This document shows, one piece after another, positions 49,121 through 58,376 of a DNA stretch of 64,000 nucleotides. Numbering within the stretch: position 1 is the stretch's first letter; every line of letters begins with the position of its first letter. The DNA is from Bacteroidota bacterium (GTDB lineage: Bacteria > Bacteroidota > Ignavibacteria > Palsa-1295): NCBI GenBank assembly GCA_021324735.1, contig JAJPIO010000009.1:576510-640509 (forward strand), given 5' to 3'. Position numbers and translations under genes: made by a program. The notes under the pieces are model-generated. The model did not search any database. It was not told the DNA's origin and saw nothing but the letters and a program-made list of their open reading frames with translations.

Positions 49121-51880
49121 ATGGCCAAAAATAAAGCAGAAAAGCCCACGGAGATCGTGGAAAAGGAGAGTCGCCTGAATCAGGAGGCAGCAGAGCAGTC
49201 GGGGATTGCCGAACTCGCGGAGGAGCGCGTCGTTCTTTCGGATTCCCACGAACCTGTTATCGATATTCCCGAATGGGTGCCAGTCCTCGCCCTTCGAGAC
49301 GTTGTGATCTATCCCTATATGATCTTTCCGGTCCTGGTCGGACGCGAGTCTTCGCTGGGATCGGTAACAGCTGCGATCGGTCGCGAGCGCTATCTTTTTC
49401 TCGTTGCCCAGCGTGACGCTCAACAGGAAGAACCCAAGCCGGACGAGTTATTTCGCTTTGGTACGCTTGCCAAAGTAGTACGGATCATCCGATTGCCGAA
49501 TGGGCTCATGAAAGTGCTGGTCGATGGCCTCGAACAAGCCATGGCGATGGAATACCGCTTCAACGAAGGGCACATCGAGGCTAAGTTGAAGATCATGAGA
49601 CCGCAGGAAGTGCCGATGACGGAATTAGAGGCACTTACTCGTCATGCCAGCGATCTCTTTCGCCAGTATGTGCGTCAGTCGCGTCAGGTGCCGCAAGAAG
49701 TGCTGATGGCTTTCGAGAACACTGCCGATCCGCGTCGTAAGCTGTTCTATATCGCTGCTCACCTGACGAAGGATATCGGTAGTAAACAGCATATTTTAGA
49801 AATATCGGATCTTCGCGATCAGTATCTTCATCTTACAGCGCTTTTGGCAACCGAACTCGATATTCTGAAGATCGAGCAGGAGATTGATGAAAAAGTACAG
49901 CAAACGATCCAAAAATCGCAGCGGAAATATTTTCTAAGCGAGCAGATCCGTGTCCTGCAAAAAGAATTGGGAGAAGATGTTGATGAACAGCATCCGGAAT
50001 TCGGCAAACTCGTAGAGCAACTGAATGAAGCGGGGCTTCCGGAGCAAGCTCGTCAGCGTGCAGACGAAGAGTTAGAGCGGCTTAAGAAGACGCCGCCTAT
50101 GTCGCCGGAAGCATCGGTCATTCGTACCTATTTGGAGTGGCTTGCTACGGTGCCATGGAAAAAGCGGACGAAGGACCACCTTAATATCGAGCATGTCCGA
50201 GAAGTGTTGGAGCGCGACCATTACGGTCTTGAAAAGCCGAAAGAGCGTATTCTCGAACACATCGCAGTACTGAACCTCGTTGAAAAAATGCGAGGTCAAA
50301 TTCTGTGTCTCGTCGGTCCACCCGGTGTTGGTAAAACATCGCTGGCTCGCTCGATCGCCAGTGCGCTTGGTCGCGAGTTTGTGCGTATTTCACTCGGCGG
50401 TGTTCGCGATGAAGCAGAGATCCGTGGTCATCGCCGCACCTATATTGGCTCGCTCCCCGGAAAGATCATTCAATCAATGAAGCGGTCAGGTGTAGTGAAT
50501 CCGCTTATGCTGTTGGATGAGGTCGATAAAATGTCTATGGATTTTAGAGGCGATCCAAGTTCGGCGTTGCTTGAAGTTCTCGATCCGGAGCAAAACAGCA
50601 CCTTTACCGATCACTACCTTGAGGTCGATTACGATCTAAGCAATGTTTTCTTCGTAACGACGGCAAATGTTCGTTATAATATTCCGCTTCCTCTTGCCGA
50701 TCGTATGGAGGTCATCGAGATACCGGGCTATCTCGAACATGACAAGTTAGAGATCGCGAAGCGGCATGTTATTCCAAGTCAACTTCGCTCGCATGGGCTT
50801 CCCGATGGTAGTGTAACATTCGAGGACGAAGCGATCCTTCGTATTATCAGGCAATACACGGAAGAAGCGGGTGTGCGTAGCCTTGTTCGACAGATCGCAC
50901 GCATTTGCCGTAAAGTAGCGCGCTCCATTGTAACGAACGCCTACAAAACGAATGGCCAGCAACCCGCCGTAAGCACGAATGAGACGCCCGAAGGTGGAGC
51001 AGCGAACGTAAAAGTGAGCGAGCACGGCATTCTCAAAGTAGAAGAGAATGGTAATGCGCAGCCAAAAGAATTTGAAACGCAGGGATATCATAAAGAGCCA
51101 CTTGCAGTACCGGAGGGTTTCCATGTAACGGTTACGGCAGCTTCGCTCGAGGAGTATCTCGGCGTTCCAAAGTATCTCATCACAAAGAGCGAACTTGGCC
51201 CCAAAGTGGGAGCCGTTATGGGACTCGCCTGGACTAGCACCGGTGGTGATGTTCTACCCGTTGAAACTGTGTTGATCGATGGGTCGGAGCGGCTTACATT
51301 AACGGGACAATTAGGAGATGTGATGAAAGAATCGGCGCAGGCCGCACTTACATACATTCGAGCCCGCTATAAAGAACTTAAAGTCCCACGTGATTTTACG
51401 AAGCACAAAGAAATTCACGTTCACCTGCCGGAAGGAGCGATCCCGAAGGACGGGCCTTCTGCCGGCATTACGCTTATGATGGCGATCATCTCAGCCGCTA
51501 CTGGTCGACCGGTACGCGGAGACATTGCAATGACAGGTGAGATCACCTTGCGAGGTAACGTCCTCGCGATCGGTGGCTTGCAGGAGAAACTGCTGGCGGC
51601 AAAGCGGGAAGGCATTAAAGCGGTGCTTATCCCGGACGCTAATCAGCCGGCACTTGCCGAGATACCTGCGGCGATCAAAGAAGGCTTAAACATTATCCCG
51701 ATCTCTTCGGTCGATCAGGCTGTGCCGATCGTATTCGATCTTAAGACGCCGGCCGAGCAGTTAAAGCGTTCGGAACCTGATCAAAAGAAAGCAACGGCTA
51801 CGGTTGCAAGGGCAGATACTAAAAAGAAACCGCGGCCTCGCGCACAGGCACGAAAGCCGCAGATCAAAAAGAAAAAATAA
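49121..51880 (+). CDS. lon: ATP-dependent protease Lon
   Basis: 919 residues (usual length about 800). An N-terminal LAN domain begins after an extra 40-residue acidic leader. The AAA+ domain has GPPGVGKTS and LDEVDKMS; the protease domain has the Ser780 (KDGPSAGIT) and Lys823 (GLQEKLLAAKREG) dyad, 43 residues apart as in E. coli Lon. An extra polar segment of about 50-70 residues lies between the AAA+ and protease domains (residues about 605-660), and the C-terminus has a Lys/Arg-rich tail. It degrades damaged and regulatory proteins. Confidence 0.96.
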   Translation: MAKNKAEKPTEIVEKESRLNQEAAEQSGIAELAEERVVLSDSHEPVIDIPEWVPVLALRDVVIYPYMIFPVLVGRESSLGSVTAAIGRERYLFLVAQRDAQQEEPKPDELFRFGTLAKVVRIIRLPNGLMKVLVDGLEQAMAMEYRFNEGHIEAKLKIMRPQEVPMTELEALTRHASDLFRQYVRQSRQVPQEVLMAFENTADPRRKLFYIAAHLTKDIGSKQHILEISDLRDQYLHLTALLATELDILKIEQEIDEKVQQTIQKSQRKYFLSEQIRVLQKELGEDVDEQHPEFGKLVEQLNEAGLPEQARQRADEELERLKKTPPMSPEASVIRTYLEWLATVPWKKRTKDHLNIEHVREVLERDHYGLEKPKERILEHIAVLNLVEKMRGQILCLVGPPGVGKTSLARSIASALGREFVRISLGGVRDEAEIRGHRRTYIGSLPGKIIQSMKRSGVVNPLMLLDEVDKMSMDFRGDPSSALLEVLDPEQNSTFTDHYLEVDYDLSNVFFVTTANVRYNIPLPLADRMEVIEIPGYLEHDKLEIAKRHVIPSQLRSHGLPDGSVTFEDEAILRIIRQYTEEAGVRSLVRQIARICRKVARSIVTNAYKTNGQQPAVSTNETPEGGAANVKVSEHGILKVEENGNAQPKEFETQGYHKEPLAVPEGFHVTVTAASLEEYLGVPKYLITKSELGPKVGAVMGLAWTSTGGDVLPVETVLIDGSERLTLTGQLGDVMKESAQAALTYIRARYKELKVPRDFTKHKEIHVHLPEGAIPKDGPSAGITLMMAIISAATGRPVRGDIAMTGEITLRGNVLAIGGLQEKLLAAKREGIKAVLIPDANQPALAEIPAAIKEGLNIIPISSVDQAVPIVFDLKTPAEQLKRSEPDQKKATATVARADTKKKPRPRAQARKPQIKKKK

Positions 51881-51891
51881 ATTTAGAGCGG

Positions 51892-53718
51892 TCAGCGGAT
51901 GACGTTGATCGCTCTTCTTACAATGCCGTTTTCTGTTTCCAGATTGAGGTAGTAAACTCCGGTCGATAAATTCGAGCCGTCGAATGTGAGTTGATGTTCT
52001 CCAGCCTCTTGCTTGCCATTAAGTAGTGTTATTATTTGCTTGCCCATTGCATCGGATACAAACAATCGCGTTTGTGAGGGGGCTGCGAGTTTGAAGGAGA
52101 TCTGCGTTTTGCCGGAGAACGGATTGGGATAATTCTCCGATAGCTCCACTCCCGGATCGACGGATGAGAGTCGTTCAACGCGAGCACTAGCAGAAGATAT
52201 GAACGCTGCATACACTCGAAGACGGCCCGCATTGTCACGACCGTCAGACCAGACCGGGATGGTGTAGTTGGAAGTGGTAAGGACGTGAGTATACTCGCCT
52301 ATACCAAAATTGCCATTGACATCAGCCACATTATTAAAGTCCATTGGCTGGCTTGCGACCGGTGTGTTGGTCCAAGTTTGGCCGTGATCCGTTGAGCGGG
52401 CCAGATAATACCGTCCAACCTGATTGGCCGGATCTTCACGGCGGTCGTACCATGTCACGGCAATCTCGCCTTTACCATTGACGGCAATGCTCGGATAAAA
52501 ATGGTCGGTATAAGTGCCATTAACGCCATTGCTATCATTGTTCACTACTTGTGCCGGACTCCACGTTTTGCCATTATCGGTCGAACGACTAAAATATATG
52601 TCCGTACCATGCCCTTCATCCTGAGTGACACCAAGAGCATTCCACACCATATATAAGTTACCGGTCACTGCAGTATCGATCGAAAGATGAGGGCAGGGAT
52701 AATTGCCGGGAGCACGAACGCCAAAGATCAGGTCTCCTTTTGCATCTGGTGATTGCCCCGGAATATCAGCATCAGAAATTTTTACTTCCGGCTGGAACGT
52801 GCGACCTCCATCCGACGAATAAACGTGGTAGATACCAAAGTTTACGGTGTCGGGTGTTCCCATGAACGTGACATGTACTCCGCCGAGAGCATCTACACCA
52901 ATGCTTGTATACTGCACGGCTTTCATCGCGTTAGATGAAACGTGTACAGCCGGCTCCATCGAATCGACATTTGGCAGTTTACGACGAAGCATTACACCAA
53001 AGTATTTTGCGTCTAAATGCGTCCACGCAGCGTAAAGAGTATTACGATAGGGGGAATTGCTGCGATCGACGGCAAGCCATTGTTTATCGTCAAAACCGGT
53101 GGTTGTATCGACCGTCCCGGCACTGGCATTGTAAATAGACCACGCATTCCCAATGTATCCGTTCGTAGAGCGTTTCCAGGATTGACCGCCATTGGTGGAA
53201 TAAGCCCAATACATACCGGTGTGGACAGTGTCCAGTGAGCTAGGATTAAGATACAGATCGATCCACGACATATATGCTTTGCCATTCGCATCGAACGCAA
53301 ATACCGGATCACCTCCTCCTTCAACAAGAACGCCGGCTTCATAGGGGGCTGGCTGGAATGTGCTCTTCTTCCAACTCGTACCAAAAGTGGTTGTATAATA
53401 AATCGGCAGCGTCATAGTGGTCGAAAGTCCGATCGGACCAACAATAATATTGGTACTGTCTGCCGGATTGATCGCCGCATCCACTTCTGATTCAGGGCTT
53501 CCACTGCTGATTCTTACCTCACGCGAGGCCAAAGGAGCTTCTCCGGAGAGTGTTCCCAATGGAGTCTTCGTAAGTTGAGATGATGGGTGTGATTTTTCAC
53601 GAAGCGCTTCTTCGATGTGGCGCAAACGATAGGCTCGCATTGAACTCTCCGATACCTGCGCTGTGGTTGTAACAGGTACTAAAAAGAGTATCGTTAGTAG
53701 GACAAAATAATACTTCAT
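51892..53718 (-). CDS. Secreted sialidase-like BNR protein with type IX sorting domain
   Basis: 608 residues: signal peptide (YYFVLLTILFLVPVTTTAQ), six or so BNR/Asp-box repeats (STNGGQSWKRST, SSDGGRTFQPEV, STDNGKTWSPAQVV, STDHGQTWTNTP) in a beta-propeller, and a C-terminal sorting domain (LSENYPNPFSGKTQISFKLAAP...TGVYYLNLETENG). The catalytic Arg triad of true sialidases cannot be confirmed by eye. It is predicted to be on the cell surface or released. Convergent with lon; the two stops are 11 bp apart. Confidence 0.87.
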   Translation of the reverse strand: MKYYFVLLTILFLVPVTTTAQVSESSMRAYRLRHIEEALREKSHPSSQLTKTPLGTLSGEAPLASREVRISSGSPESEVDAAINPADSTNIIVGPIGLSTTMTLPIYYTTTFGTSWKKSTFQPAPYEAGVLVEGGGDPVFAFDANGKAYMSWIDLYLNPSSLDTVHTGMYWAYSTNGGQSWKRSTNGYIGNAWSIYNASAGTVDTTTGFDDKQWLAVDRSNSPYRNTLYAAWTHLDAKYFGVMLRRKLPNVDSMEPAVHVSSNAMKAVQYTSIGVDALGGVHVTFMGTPDTVNFGIYHVYSSDGGRTFQPEVKISDADIPGQSPDAKGDLIFGVRAPGNYPCPHLSIDTAVTGNLYMVWNALGVTQDEGHGTDIYFSRSTDNGKTWSPAQVVNNDSNGVNGTYTDHFYPSIAVNGKGEIAVTWYDRREDPANQVGRYYLARSTDHGQTWTNTPVASQPMDFNNVADVNGNFGIGEYTHVLTTSNYTIPVWSDGRDNAGRLRVYAAFISSASARVERLSSVDPGVELSENYPNPFSGKTQISFKLAAPSQTRLFVSDAMGKQIITLLNGKQEAGEHQLTFDGSNLSTGVYYLNLETENGIVRRAINVIR

Positions 53719-53741
53719 GTCGCCTAGACCAAAATTAAAAA

Positions 53742-55301
53742 TTAATTGCGAAGACGGGGAGATGCATCATGTAACTTCATTATCTGGATGCGGCCTATCA
53801 TACCAACCGAGTCAAAAAATAGTTCGTTACGATGGGCTGTCGTAGCAATGTCTTCGATAAAGGGCTTGAGATCGGCAATGTAAACGAAATTCTCGTTGTG
53901 GAGATAAGAAGCAAGCCGCCCCTGCTGATGCGCGTGCAGTGCGTCCGTATTCACTTTGCCATCTAAATTGATCACATTGGGAGAAACAAAGCTCGCAATT
54001 CCAGACTGCAGCATTCCGATCTTATCATTTGGGTGCGACGATGCAAACTTTCCAATATCATAAAACTCAGCATCATTCGCTTTTAAATAATTTTTTGTAT
54101 AGCGACTACCATCGAACGCGATAACACTTATGAGAACGATCACTGCTAGGGTAGGAACAAGCTTTTTCCATCGATCGAGCAGTATCCTATAGATCGTCGG
54201 GAGAGAGGTAGCAACCGCTAATAACCACACGATTCGTAAGGGTTGAAGATATCTCGCAATAAAATGTGGAGCTCGGAAAAAGAGTGTGTAGTAAACGACT
54301 AGCACGATCCCGAACAAGAAAAAAGGCAGCAAATAAGAGAAGTGCACTCTATTGCGAATGGACGCTCGAAACCGTCGGTCGCGTATGACGATAATAAGAA
54401 CTGCCGCACATACTACGACAAGAACGATGCGGAATGAAAGATCGAGACTATCCGGAGCGTAAAAGATAAGCAGAAAAATATCGGTGACTGCTTGTATTGC
54501 ACGCCTAAAATTTTCACTCGGTGGGATTGGCCAGATATTCTCCGCCTGACCACTTGTGGGCATTAGATTGCCAAAGTAAATGGCATTATAGATCCACCAC
54601 GGCAAGCTGATGAGGAATGCAACTGCTGTAAATGTTAGAGCTTGTTTTTTCCTTCGCTTTATTGTTTCTGCAATAAATAAAATTGTTACCAGAATAGCCG
54701 CATCGATCCGCGTCAGAACCGTCACTCCGAGCACAACTCCCAACCAAATTGCTCGGCTGGATTTTGAGCCGCCTGCTGTTTGGAACTGAGAATAAAGAGC
54801 GATTACTGTAAGCAGCAAAAAGGAGTATAGTCCTGTTTCCAGTCCGTTTGTCGTTTGCGCAAAAATTTGGAATGAGAATGTCCACAAGAGCGCACCGATG
54901 ATCGGAATACTCATCGAGTTTTGCGTTGACTCAGGTTTTACAAGCGAACGCAATACGAACGCTGTCATCCATACCGAAGCAGCTGCTACAAGACCAGCAA
55001 GAATGAACGATAGCCGAACGGCAAGCCATTGCTCATTCGCCGAAAGGCAAAAGAGAGGCACATATAAAAAGGTGAACAATGGCTGGAATCCATTGGTAAG
55101 GTGATGACCGTCGACCGTAGGACCTAATCCGTTTGCCAGGTTTCGAGCAATACTGAAGAGGTAATAGGCGTCGTCGCCGTAAGGCAAAAGGGTGAGTTGG
55201 TGAACGGGTCGGAAGGCGAGTGGTATGCGGAGAGCAAATGCGGTGACAGCAAGAGCCCACAAGGCTATTTTTTCACTCCGGCTGAACGTACTTCTCAGCA
55301 T
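53742..55301 (-). CDS. ArnT/PMT-like membrane glycosyltransferase
   Basis: 519 residues with about 12 membrane helices and a C-terminal periplasmic domain. The first loop (PVHQLTLLPYGDDAYYLFSIARNLANGLGPTVDGHHLTNGFQPLFTFLYVPLF) carries the acidic pair DD expected for GT-C catalysis, where a lipid-linked sugar is the donor. The donor and acceptor are unknown. It lies 23 bp upstream of the sialidase-like gene on the same strand, so they may share a transcript. Confidence 0.82.
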   Translation of the reverse strand: MLRSTFSRSEKIALWALAVTAFALRIPLAFRPVHQLTLLPYGDDAYYLFSIARNLANGLGPTVDGHHLTNGFQPLFTFLYVPLFCLSANEQWLAVRLSFILAGLVAAASVWMTAFVLRSLVKPESTQNSMSIPIIGALLWTFSFQIFAQTTNGLETGLYSFLLLTVIALYSQFQTAGGSKSSRAIWLGVVLGVTVLTRIDAAILVTILFIAETIKRRKKQALTFTAVAFLISLPWWIYNAIYFGNLMPTSGQAENIWPIPPSENFRRAIQAVTDIFLLIFYAPDSLDLSFRIVLVVVCAAVLIIVIRDRRFRASIRNRVHFSYLLPFFLFGIVLVVYYTLFFRAPHFIARYLQPLRIVWLLAVATSLPTIYRILLDRWKKLVPTLAVIVLISVIAFDGSRYTKNYLKANDAEFYDIGKFASSHPNDKIGMLQSGIASFVSPNVINLDGKVNTDALHAHQQGRLASYLHNENFVYIADLKPFIEDIATTAHRNELFFDSVGMIGRIQIMKLHDASPRLRN

Positions 55302-55776
55302 ATCGTGCAGTTAACGCCATAAACGACCAATCATTCGGACTGTAGGCTGAACCGAGTGAAAATTCACTATTCATTATTCAAAAAGGCCTGTTTACGAGGA
55401 ACTCCACAGCAGGTGAAAGGCTTAATAGGTTCTTGAATTAGCCCGGGGAGTGGCCCGTAAGGAGTGCTCTACAGTTTGCACAGGTTGTTAACCTAATCGC
55501 TCATTCCCAGACGGCCTAATTCAGAGGAGTAAACTCTCACTACGACGATGCTCTTACCGAGATTCGTCCGTGCTACGGCTAATGCGTAGGGTTGCCTCGA
55601 ACTAGTATAAGCTCCCACTCAAGGGATTTACAACAGAATTTTATAAACTAATCGATTGACAGGACGGCCCTGTTACCTGGTGCTCCTTTTTTAGGCAGGT
55701 GCCTCCAAAACACGTAGTTGCGGGCGTCGCAAAAATTAATCGCCCTTAGCTCACTTTTGAACTTAAGGACTATACA
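55302..55776 (+). ncRNA. 475-bp structured noncoding region before the RGG-flavoprotein
   Basis: No reading frame with coding character. Nested helices are visible: TGAATTAG (55434-55441) with CTAATTCA (55516-55523), GGGAGTG (55446-55452) with CATTCCC (55502-55508), and inside them GTGC/GCAC and AGGTT/AACCT. A second hairpin GACGA/TCGTC encloses CTC/GAG (55544-55568), followed by CCGT-GCT-ACGG. ACAGG/CCTGT lies at 55659-55673. It does not show RNase P, tmRNA, 6S or SRP signatures. It may be a small RNA gene or a long 5' leader. The strand is inferred from the downstream gene. Confidence 0.35.
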
Positions 55777-57771
55777 ATGTACACAATCATCGGCGGAGGT
55801 TTTGCAGGTCTCTCCGCAGCTTATTTTCTCCACCGCGCGGGCAAAGATGTCACGCTTCTCGAGTGGTCCCGTGGTCTTGGTGGTCGTGCCTCTACCCGTA
55901 ATGTGGGATACCGGACGATGGACTCCGGCGCTCAGCGCATCGATCTTTCTCCGCTTAGTGTAAACAAACTCGAAACAGATGCTCGTGCTCTACTCCGCGA
56001 AGTAGCGGTCGAGCGTGGCGTGTTGCAACACCTCGTGCCGTTTCCGGGGCCGGTGTATCGCTTCGATGGCCGTTCGATCGGTACGGCACATCAGGTCGAG
56101 ACGCCAAATTGGTCGTTCCTCGAAGCTGGCATGAAAGTATTCGCCGATGCGCTCGTGAAGGATATTCCAGTTCGTACACATACCCGCATCAGCGATATCG
56201 TTTTTGAAAAGGAGCATTATCAACTCCGCAATCAGCGAGGCGAATTAATGCAGTCGGATGGGCTCGTCATTGCACTACCCGCTCCGTATGCTCTCGCGCT
56301 TCTTCTGCCACATGCTGAGACGAACAAAAAAGTAAAGAAGATCACCGATCTCTTCAACGATGTCAACTACGAGCCGATGATCGGCGCAATGTTCGGCACA
56401 ACGAAGATCGACTTCAAAGAGCATTTTTCTGCACTCTTCACGGACGATGTAACAGCGCCGATCTTCTGGCTATCACAGGAGAATATTCGGCGTCCGCTCG
56501 GCATCCGTAAGAATGAAATGGCATTCGTGCTGCAACTCGGCGCCGAAATTAGTCACGAGTACGTACTCAAAACCGATCGCGAAACATTCATCGCGATCGA
56601 GCGCGTCTTCGAAGAAGTGCTCGATGTCGCGCTACCCGACATCACCTATGGTGAGATCCAGCGGTGGCCCGCAGCATTCCTTGCTTCGTCACCGTTCACG
56701 GTGGACACGATCAAGGCATCCGATTTTAAAGTACCGCTTTACCTCGCCGGCGATTACGTCGCGGGGCAAAGCTCGATGGCTTCCGCATTCTGGAGCGGTA
56801 AGCAGATCGCCGATCGCATCTTAGGCGAAGATACCTTCAAGTATATCGCCGAGCCGAAGCGCGATCAGGCACGGCTTGCGGAAGAAGCGTGGAAGCCGGC
56901 AGAGCCGACTCCTCGTGCACCTCGTAAGTCTCCGCCCAAGCCGCAGCGCAAGCACGCCAAAAAGAAATTCGATGCCGAAAAAGGCAAGCGCATTACGGTC
57001 CAGGGTGGCCCACGCAGGGAAAAAACTGGCGGCTTCAAGAAGAAGTCGTTCGGTGGACCTCCACGCGGTGGACGCCCGCAAGGACAAGGAGGCCCGCGCC
57101 GCAGCGGACCACCACAGCGTGGCGGCCAACAGCGCCAAGGTGCTGGCGGCGGAGGCGGCTGGCAGCGTGGCGGACGCCCGCAAGGCCAGGGCGGTCGTCC
57201 ATCCGGTCCGCGTCAAGGCGGAGGAGGTGGTCGTCCGGAAGGTGGTCGTCAATGGGGTCAGGGTGGAGGCTATCAGGGACAAGGCCGAGGCTATCAGGGC
57301 CAAGGCGGAGGTTACCAGGGTCAGGGCCAGGGTGGCGGATACCGCGGAGGCGGTCGCCCGCAAGGCGGATCTCGACCACAAGGTGGCGGCGGTGGTCGCC
57401 AATGGGGCCAGGGCGGAGGACAAGGTGGCGGCTACGGAGGCCAAGGCCAGGGCGGTTACGGCGGACGCCCGCAGCGTCCGGGTGGCGGTGGCCGTCCACA
57501 AGGCGGACCACGCCCGCAAGGCGGCGGCGGATACCAACCGCGCCAGCCACGCGACTACAACTCGCCGCAAGGCGGACAGGGTGGCGGTGGCGGACAGCGC
57601 CGGCCAGTTCGCGGACAGGTCGTCTACTCGACCAACGTTCGCCAGGGGCCGCGCGAGCAGGGCGGCGGCGGACAGCGTGGCGGTGGATACCGACCGCGCG
57701 GTGGCTACGACGGCGGTCGTCCGGGCAATGGCGGACGCTATAACGAGGACGACAACATAGGAAATCGCTAA
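55777..57771 (+). CDS. FAD-dependent oxidoreductase with a long RGG-type tail
   Basis: 664 residues. Residues 1-355 are a renalase/COG3380-like FAD oxidoreductase: dinucleotide motif MYTIIGGGFAGLSAAYFLHRAG, then LLEWSRGLGGRAST, and the C-terminal FAD contact LYLAGDYVAGQSSMASAFWSGKQIAD. Residues about 356-420 are a basic Pro/Lys linker. From about 421 to the end the chain is almost only Gly, Arg, Gln and Pro with RGG, GGRPQ, GGYQGQ repeats, a disordered tail of the type that binds RNA. Shine-Dalgarno AAGGA precedes the ATG. The flavin reaction is unknown. The Gly-rich part is one open frame with the enzyme and no frameshift is seen. Confidence 0.85.
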   Translation: MYTIIGGGFAGLSAAYFLHRAGKDVTLLEWSRGLGGRASTRNVGYRTMDSGAQRIDLSPLSVNKLETDARALLREVAVERGVLQHLVPFPGPVYRFDGRSIGTAHQVETPNWSFLEAGMKVFADALVKDIPVRTHTRISDIVFEKEHYQLRNQRGELMQSDGLVIALPAPYALALLLPHAETNKKVKKITDLFNDVNYEPMIGAMFGTTKIDFKEHFSALFTDDVTAPIFWLSQENIRRPLGIRKNEMAFVLQLGAEISHEYVLKTDRETFIAIERVFEEVLDVALPDITYGEIQRWPAAFLASSPFTVDTIKASDFKVPLYLAGDYVAGQSSMASAFWSGKQIADRILGEDTFKYIAEPKRDQARLAEEAWKPAEPTPRAPRKSPPKPQRKHAKKKFDAEKGKRITVQGGPRREKTGGFKKKSFGGPPRGGRPQGQGGPRRSGPPQRGGQQRQGAGGGGGWQRGGRPQGQGGRPSGPRQGGGGGRPEGGRQWGQGGGYQGQGRGYQGQGGGYQGQGQGGGYRGGGRPQGGSRPQGGGGGRQWGQGGGQGGGYGGQGQGGYGGRPQRPGGGGRPQGGPRPQGGGGYQPRQPRDYNSPQGGQGGGGGQRRPVRGQVVYSTNVRQGPREQGGGGQRGGGYRPRGGYDGGRPGNGGRYNEDDNIGNR

Positions 57772-57792
57772 CCTCGTAACATATTGATTTGC

Positions 57793-57827
57793 AAAGGGGC
57801 GTGTGTAAACACGCCCCTTTCATTTTG
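57793..57827 (+). terminator. Terminator after the RGG-flavoprotein
   Basis: Perfect 12-bp stem AAAGGGGCGTGT / ACACGCCCCTTT (57793-57804, 57809-57820), loop GTAA, then CATTTTG. It lies 22 bp after the stop. Confidence 0.9.
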
Positions 57828-57955
57828 TGCTTGAGCGAAATATCAAAAAAATTCTGTTTTTGTTTTGCGTTTTCATTTCATGAATAACACGGGGTTCCCG
57901 GATTTCCGAAAATGTGAAGGGATTCTTTATAGCAGTTTTTTTGAAGATTTTCAAA

Positions 57956-57988
57956 TTGCTTAACTTCGCTGTTGAGAGAGTATATTTG
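57956..57988 (+). promoter_or_regulatory. Bacteroidota-type promoter before the 110-residue gene
   Basis: TTG at 57956-57958, 22 bases, then TATATTTG at 57981-57988. Transcription would start at about 57995, at or next to the ATG 57997, so the message may be almost leaderless. The preceding AT-rich stretch (57825-57955) has no gene. Confidence 0.6.
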
Positions 57989-57996
57989 TTATATCA

Positions 57997-58329
57997 ATGT
58001 ATACCAACGTCCCTATCTACCGCTCGAAGACTATGAGAAGAGTTGCTGGCGAAAGGTCACTTCTGTTTTTGTCAGGTCCATTCTCAAATCCATCAACTCC
58101 TGGTGCGAACGATGTCTCGATCCTGGTCCACTATTGCAGTTCCGGATCGACCATTAGTGCACAGGTCTATGATGGCCTTGGAAATCCGGTTGGAAGTGCT
58201 ACCACATATACTTCCGATGCCCAGGCCTGGGACCGGCTCCCGATCGTGTCGCCTTTGACCGCAGGGACCTACTTCGTTGTAGTTACGGTAGGTAGTTATT
58301 CGAAAACGTTAGGATATACAGTCTATTAG
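57997..58329 (+). CDS. Small protein of unknown function
   Basis: 110 residues from ATG 57997; ATG 58033 is a second possible start. The second half (SGSTISAQVYDGLGNPVGSATTYTSDAQAWDRLPIVSPLTAGTYFVVVTVGSYSKTLGYTVY) has the strand pattern of an Ig/PKD-like or C-terminal sorting-like beta-sandwich. No signal peptide is evident. It is bounded by a promoter and a terminator, so it forms a single-gene unit. No family is recognised. Confidence 0.55.
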   Translation: MYTNVPIYRSKTMRRVAGERSLLFLSGPFSNPSTPGANDVSILVHYCSSGSTISAQVYDGLGNPVGSATTYTSDAQAWDRLPIVSPLTAGTYFVVVTVGSYSKTLGYTVY

Positions 58330-58337
58330 TAGTAATA

Positions 58338-58370
58338 TCCCGGAATGGCGTAAGCCATTCCGGGAATTTT
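58338..58370 (+). terminator. Terminator directly before the secreted BNR gene
   Basis: Perfect 12-bp stem TCCCGGAATGGC / GCCATTCCGGGA (58338-58349, 58354-58365), loop GTAA, followed by ATTTT. The next gene starts 7 bp later at 58377. Confidence 0.92.
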
Positions 58371-58376
58371 AAAGTT

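Noticed and set aside
55302-55776. RNase P RNA, tmRNA, 6S RNA or SRP RNA
   Set aside because: I looked on both strands for the RNase P GAGGAAAGTCC and ACAGAA blocks, the tmRNA tRNA-like ends and tag codons, and the SRP loop motifs and did not find them.
56821-57823. Long open frames on both strands across the Gly-rich region (for example minus 56821-57570 and 57035-57823, plus 56876-57760)
   Set aside because: They arise because the GGN/CGN-rich repeat has no stops in other frames. Their products are Ala/Arg/Leu low-complexity chains without homology features, while frame 1 continues an intact FAD enzyme.
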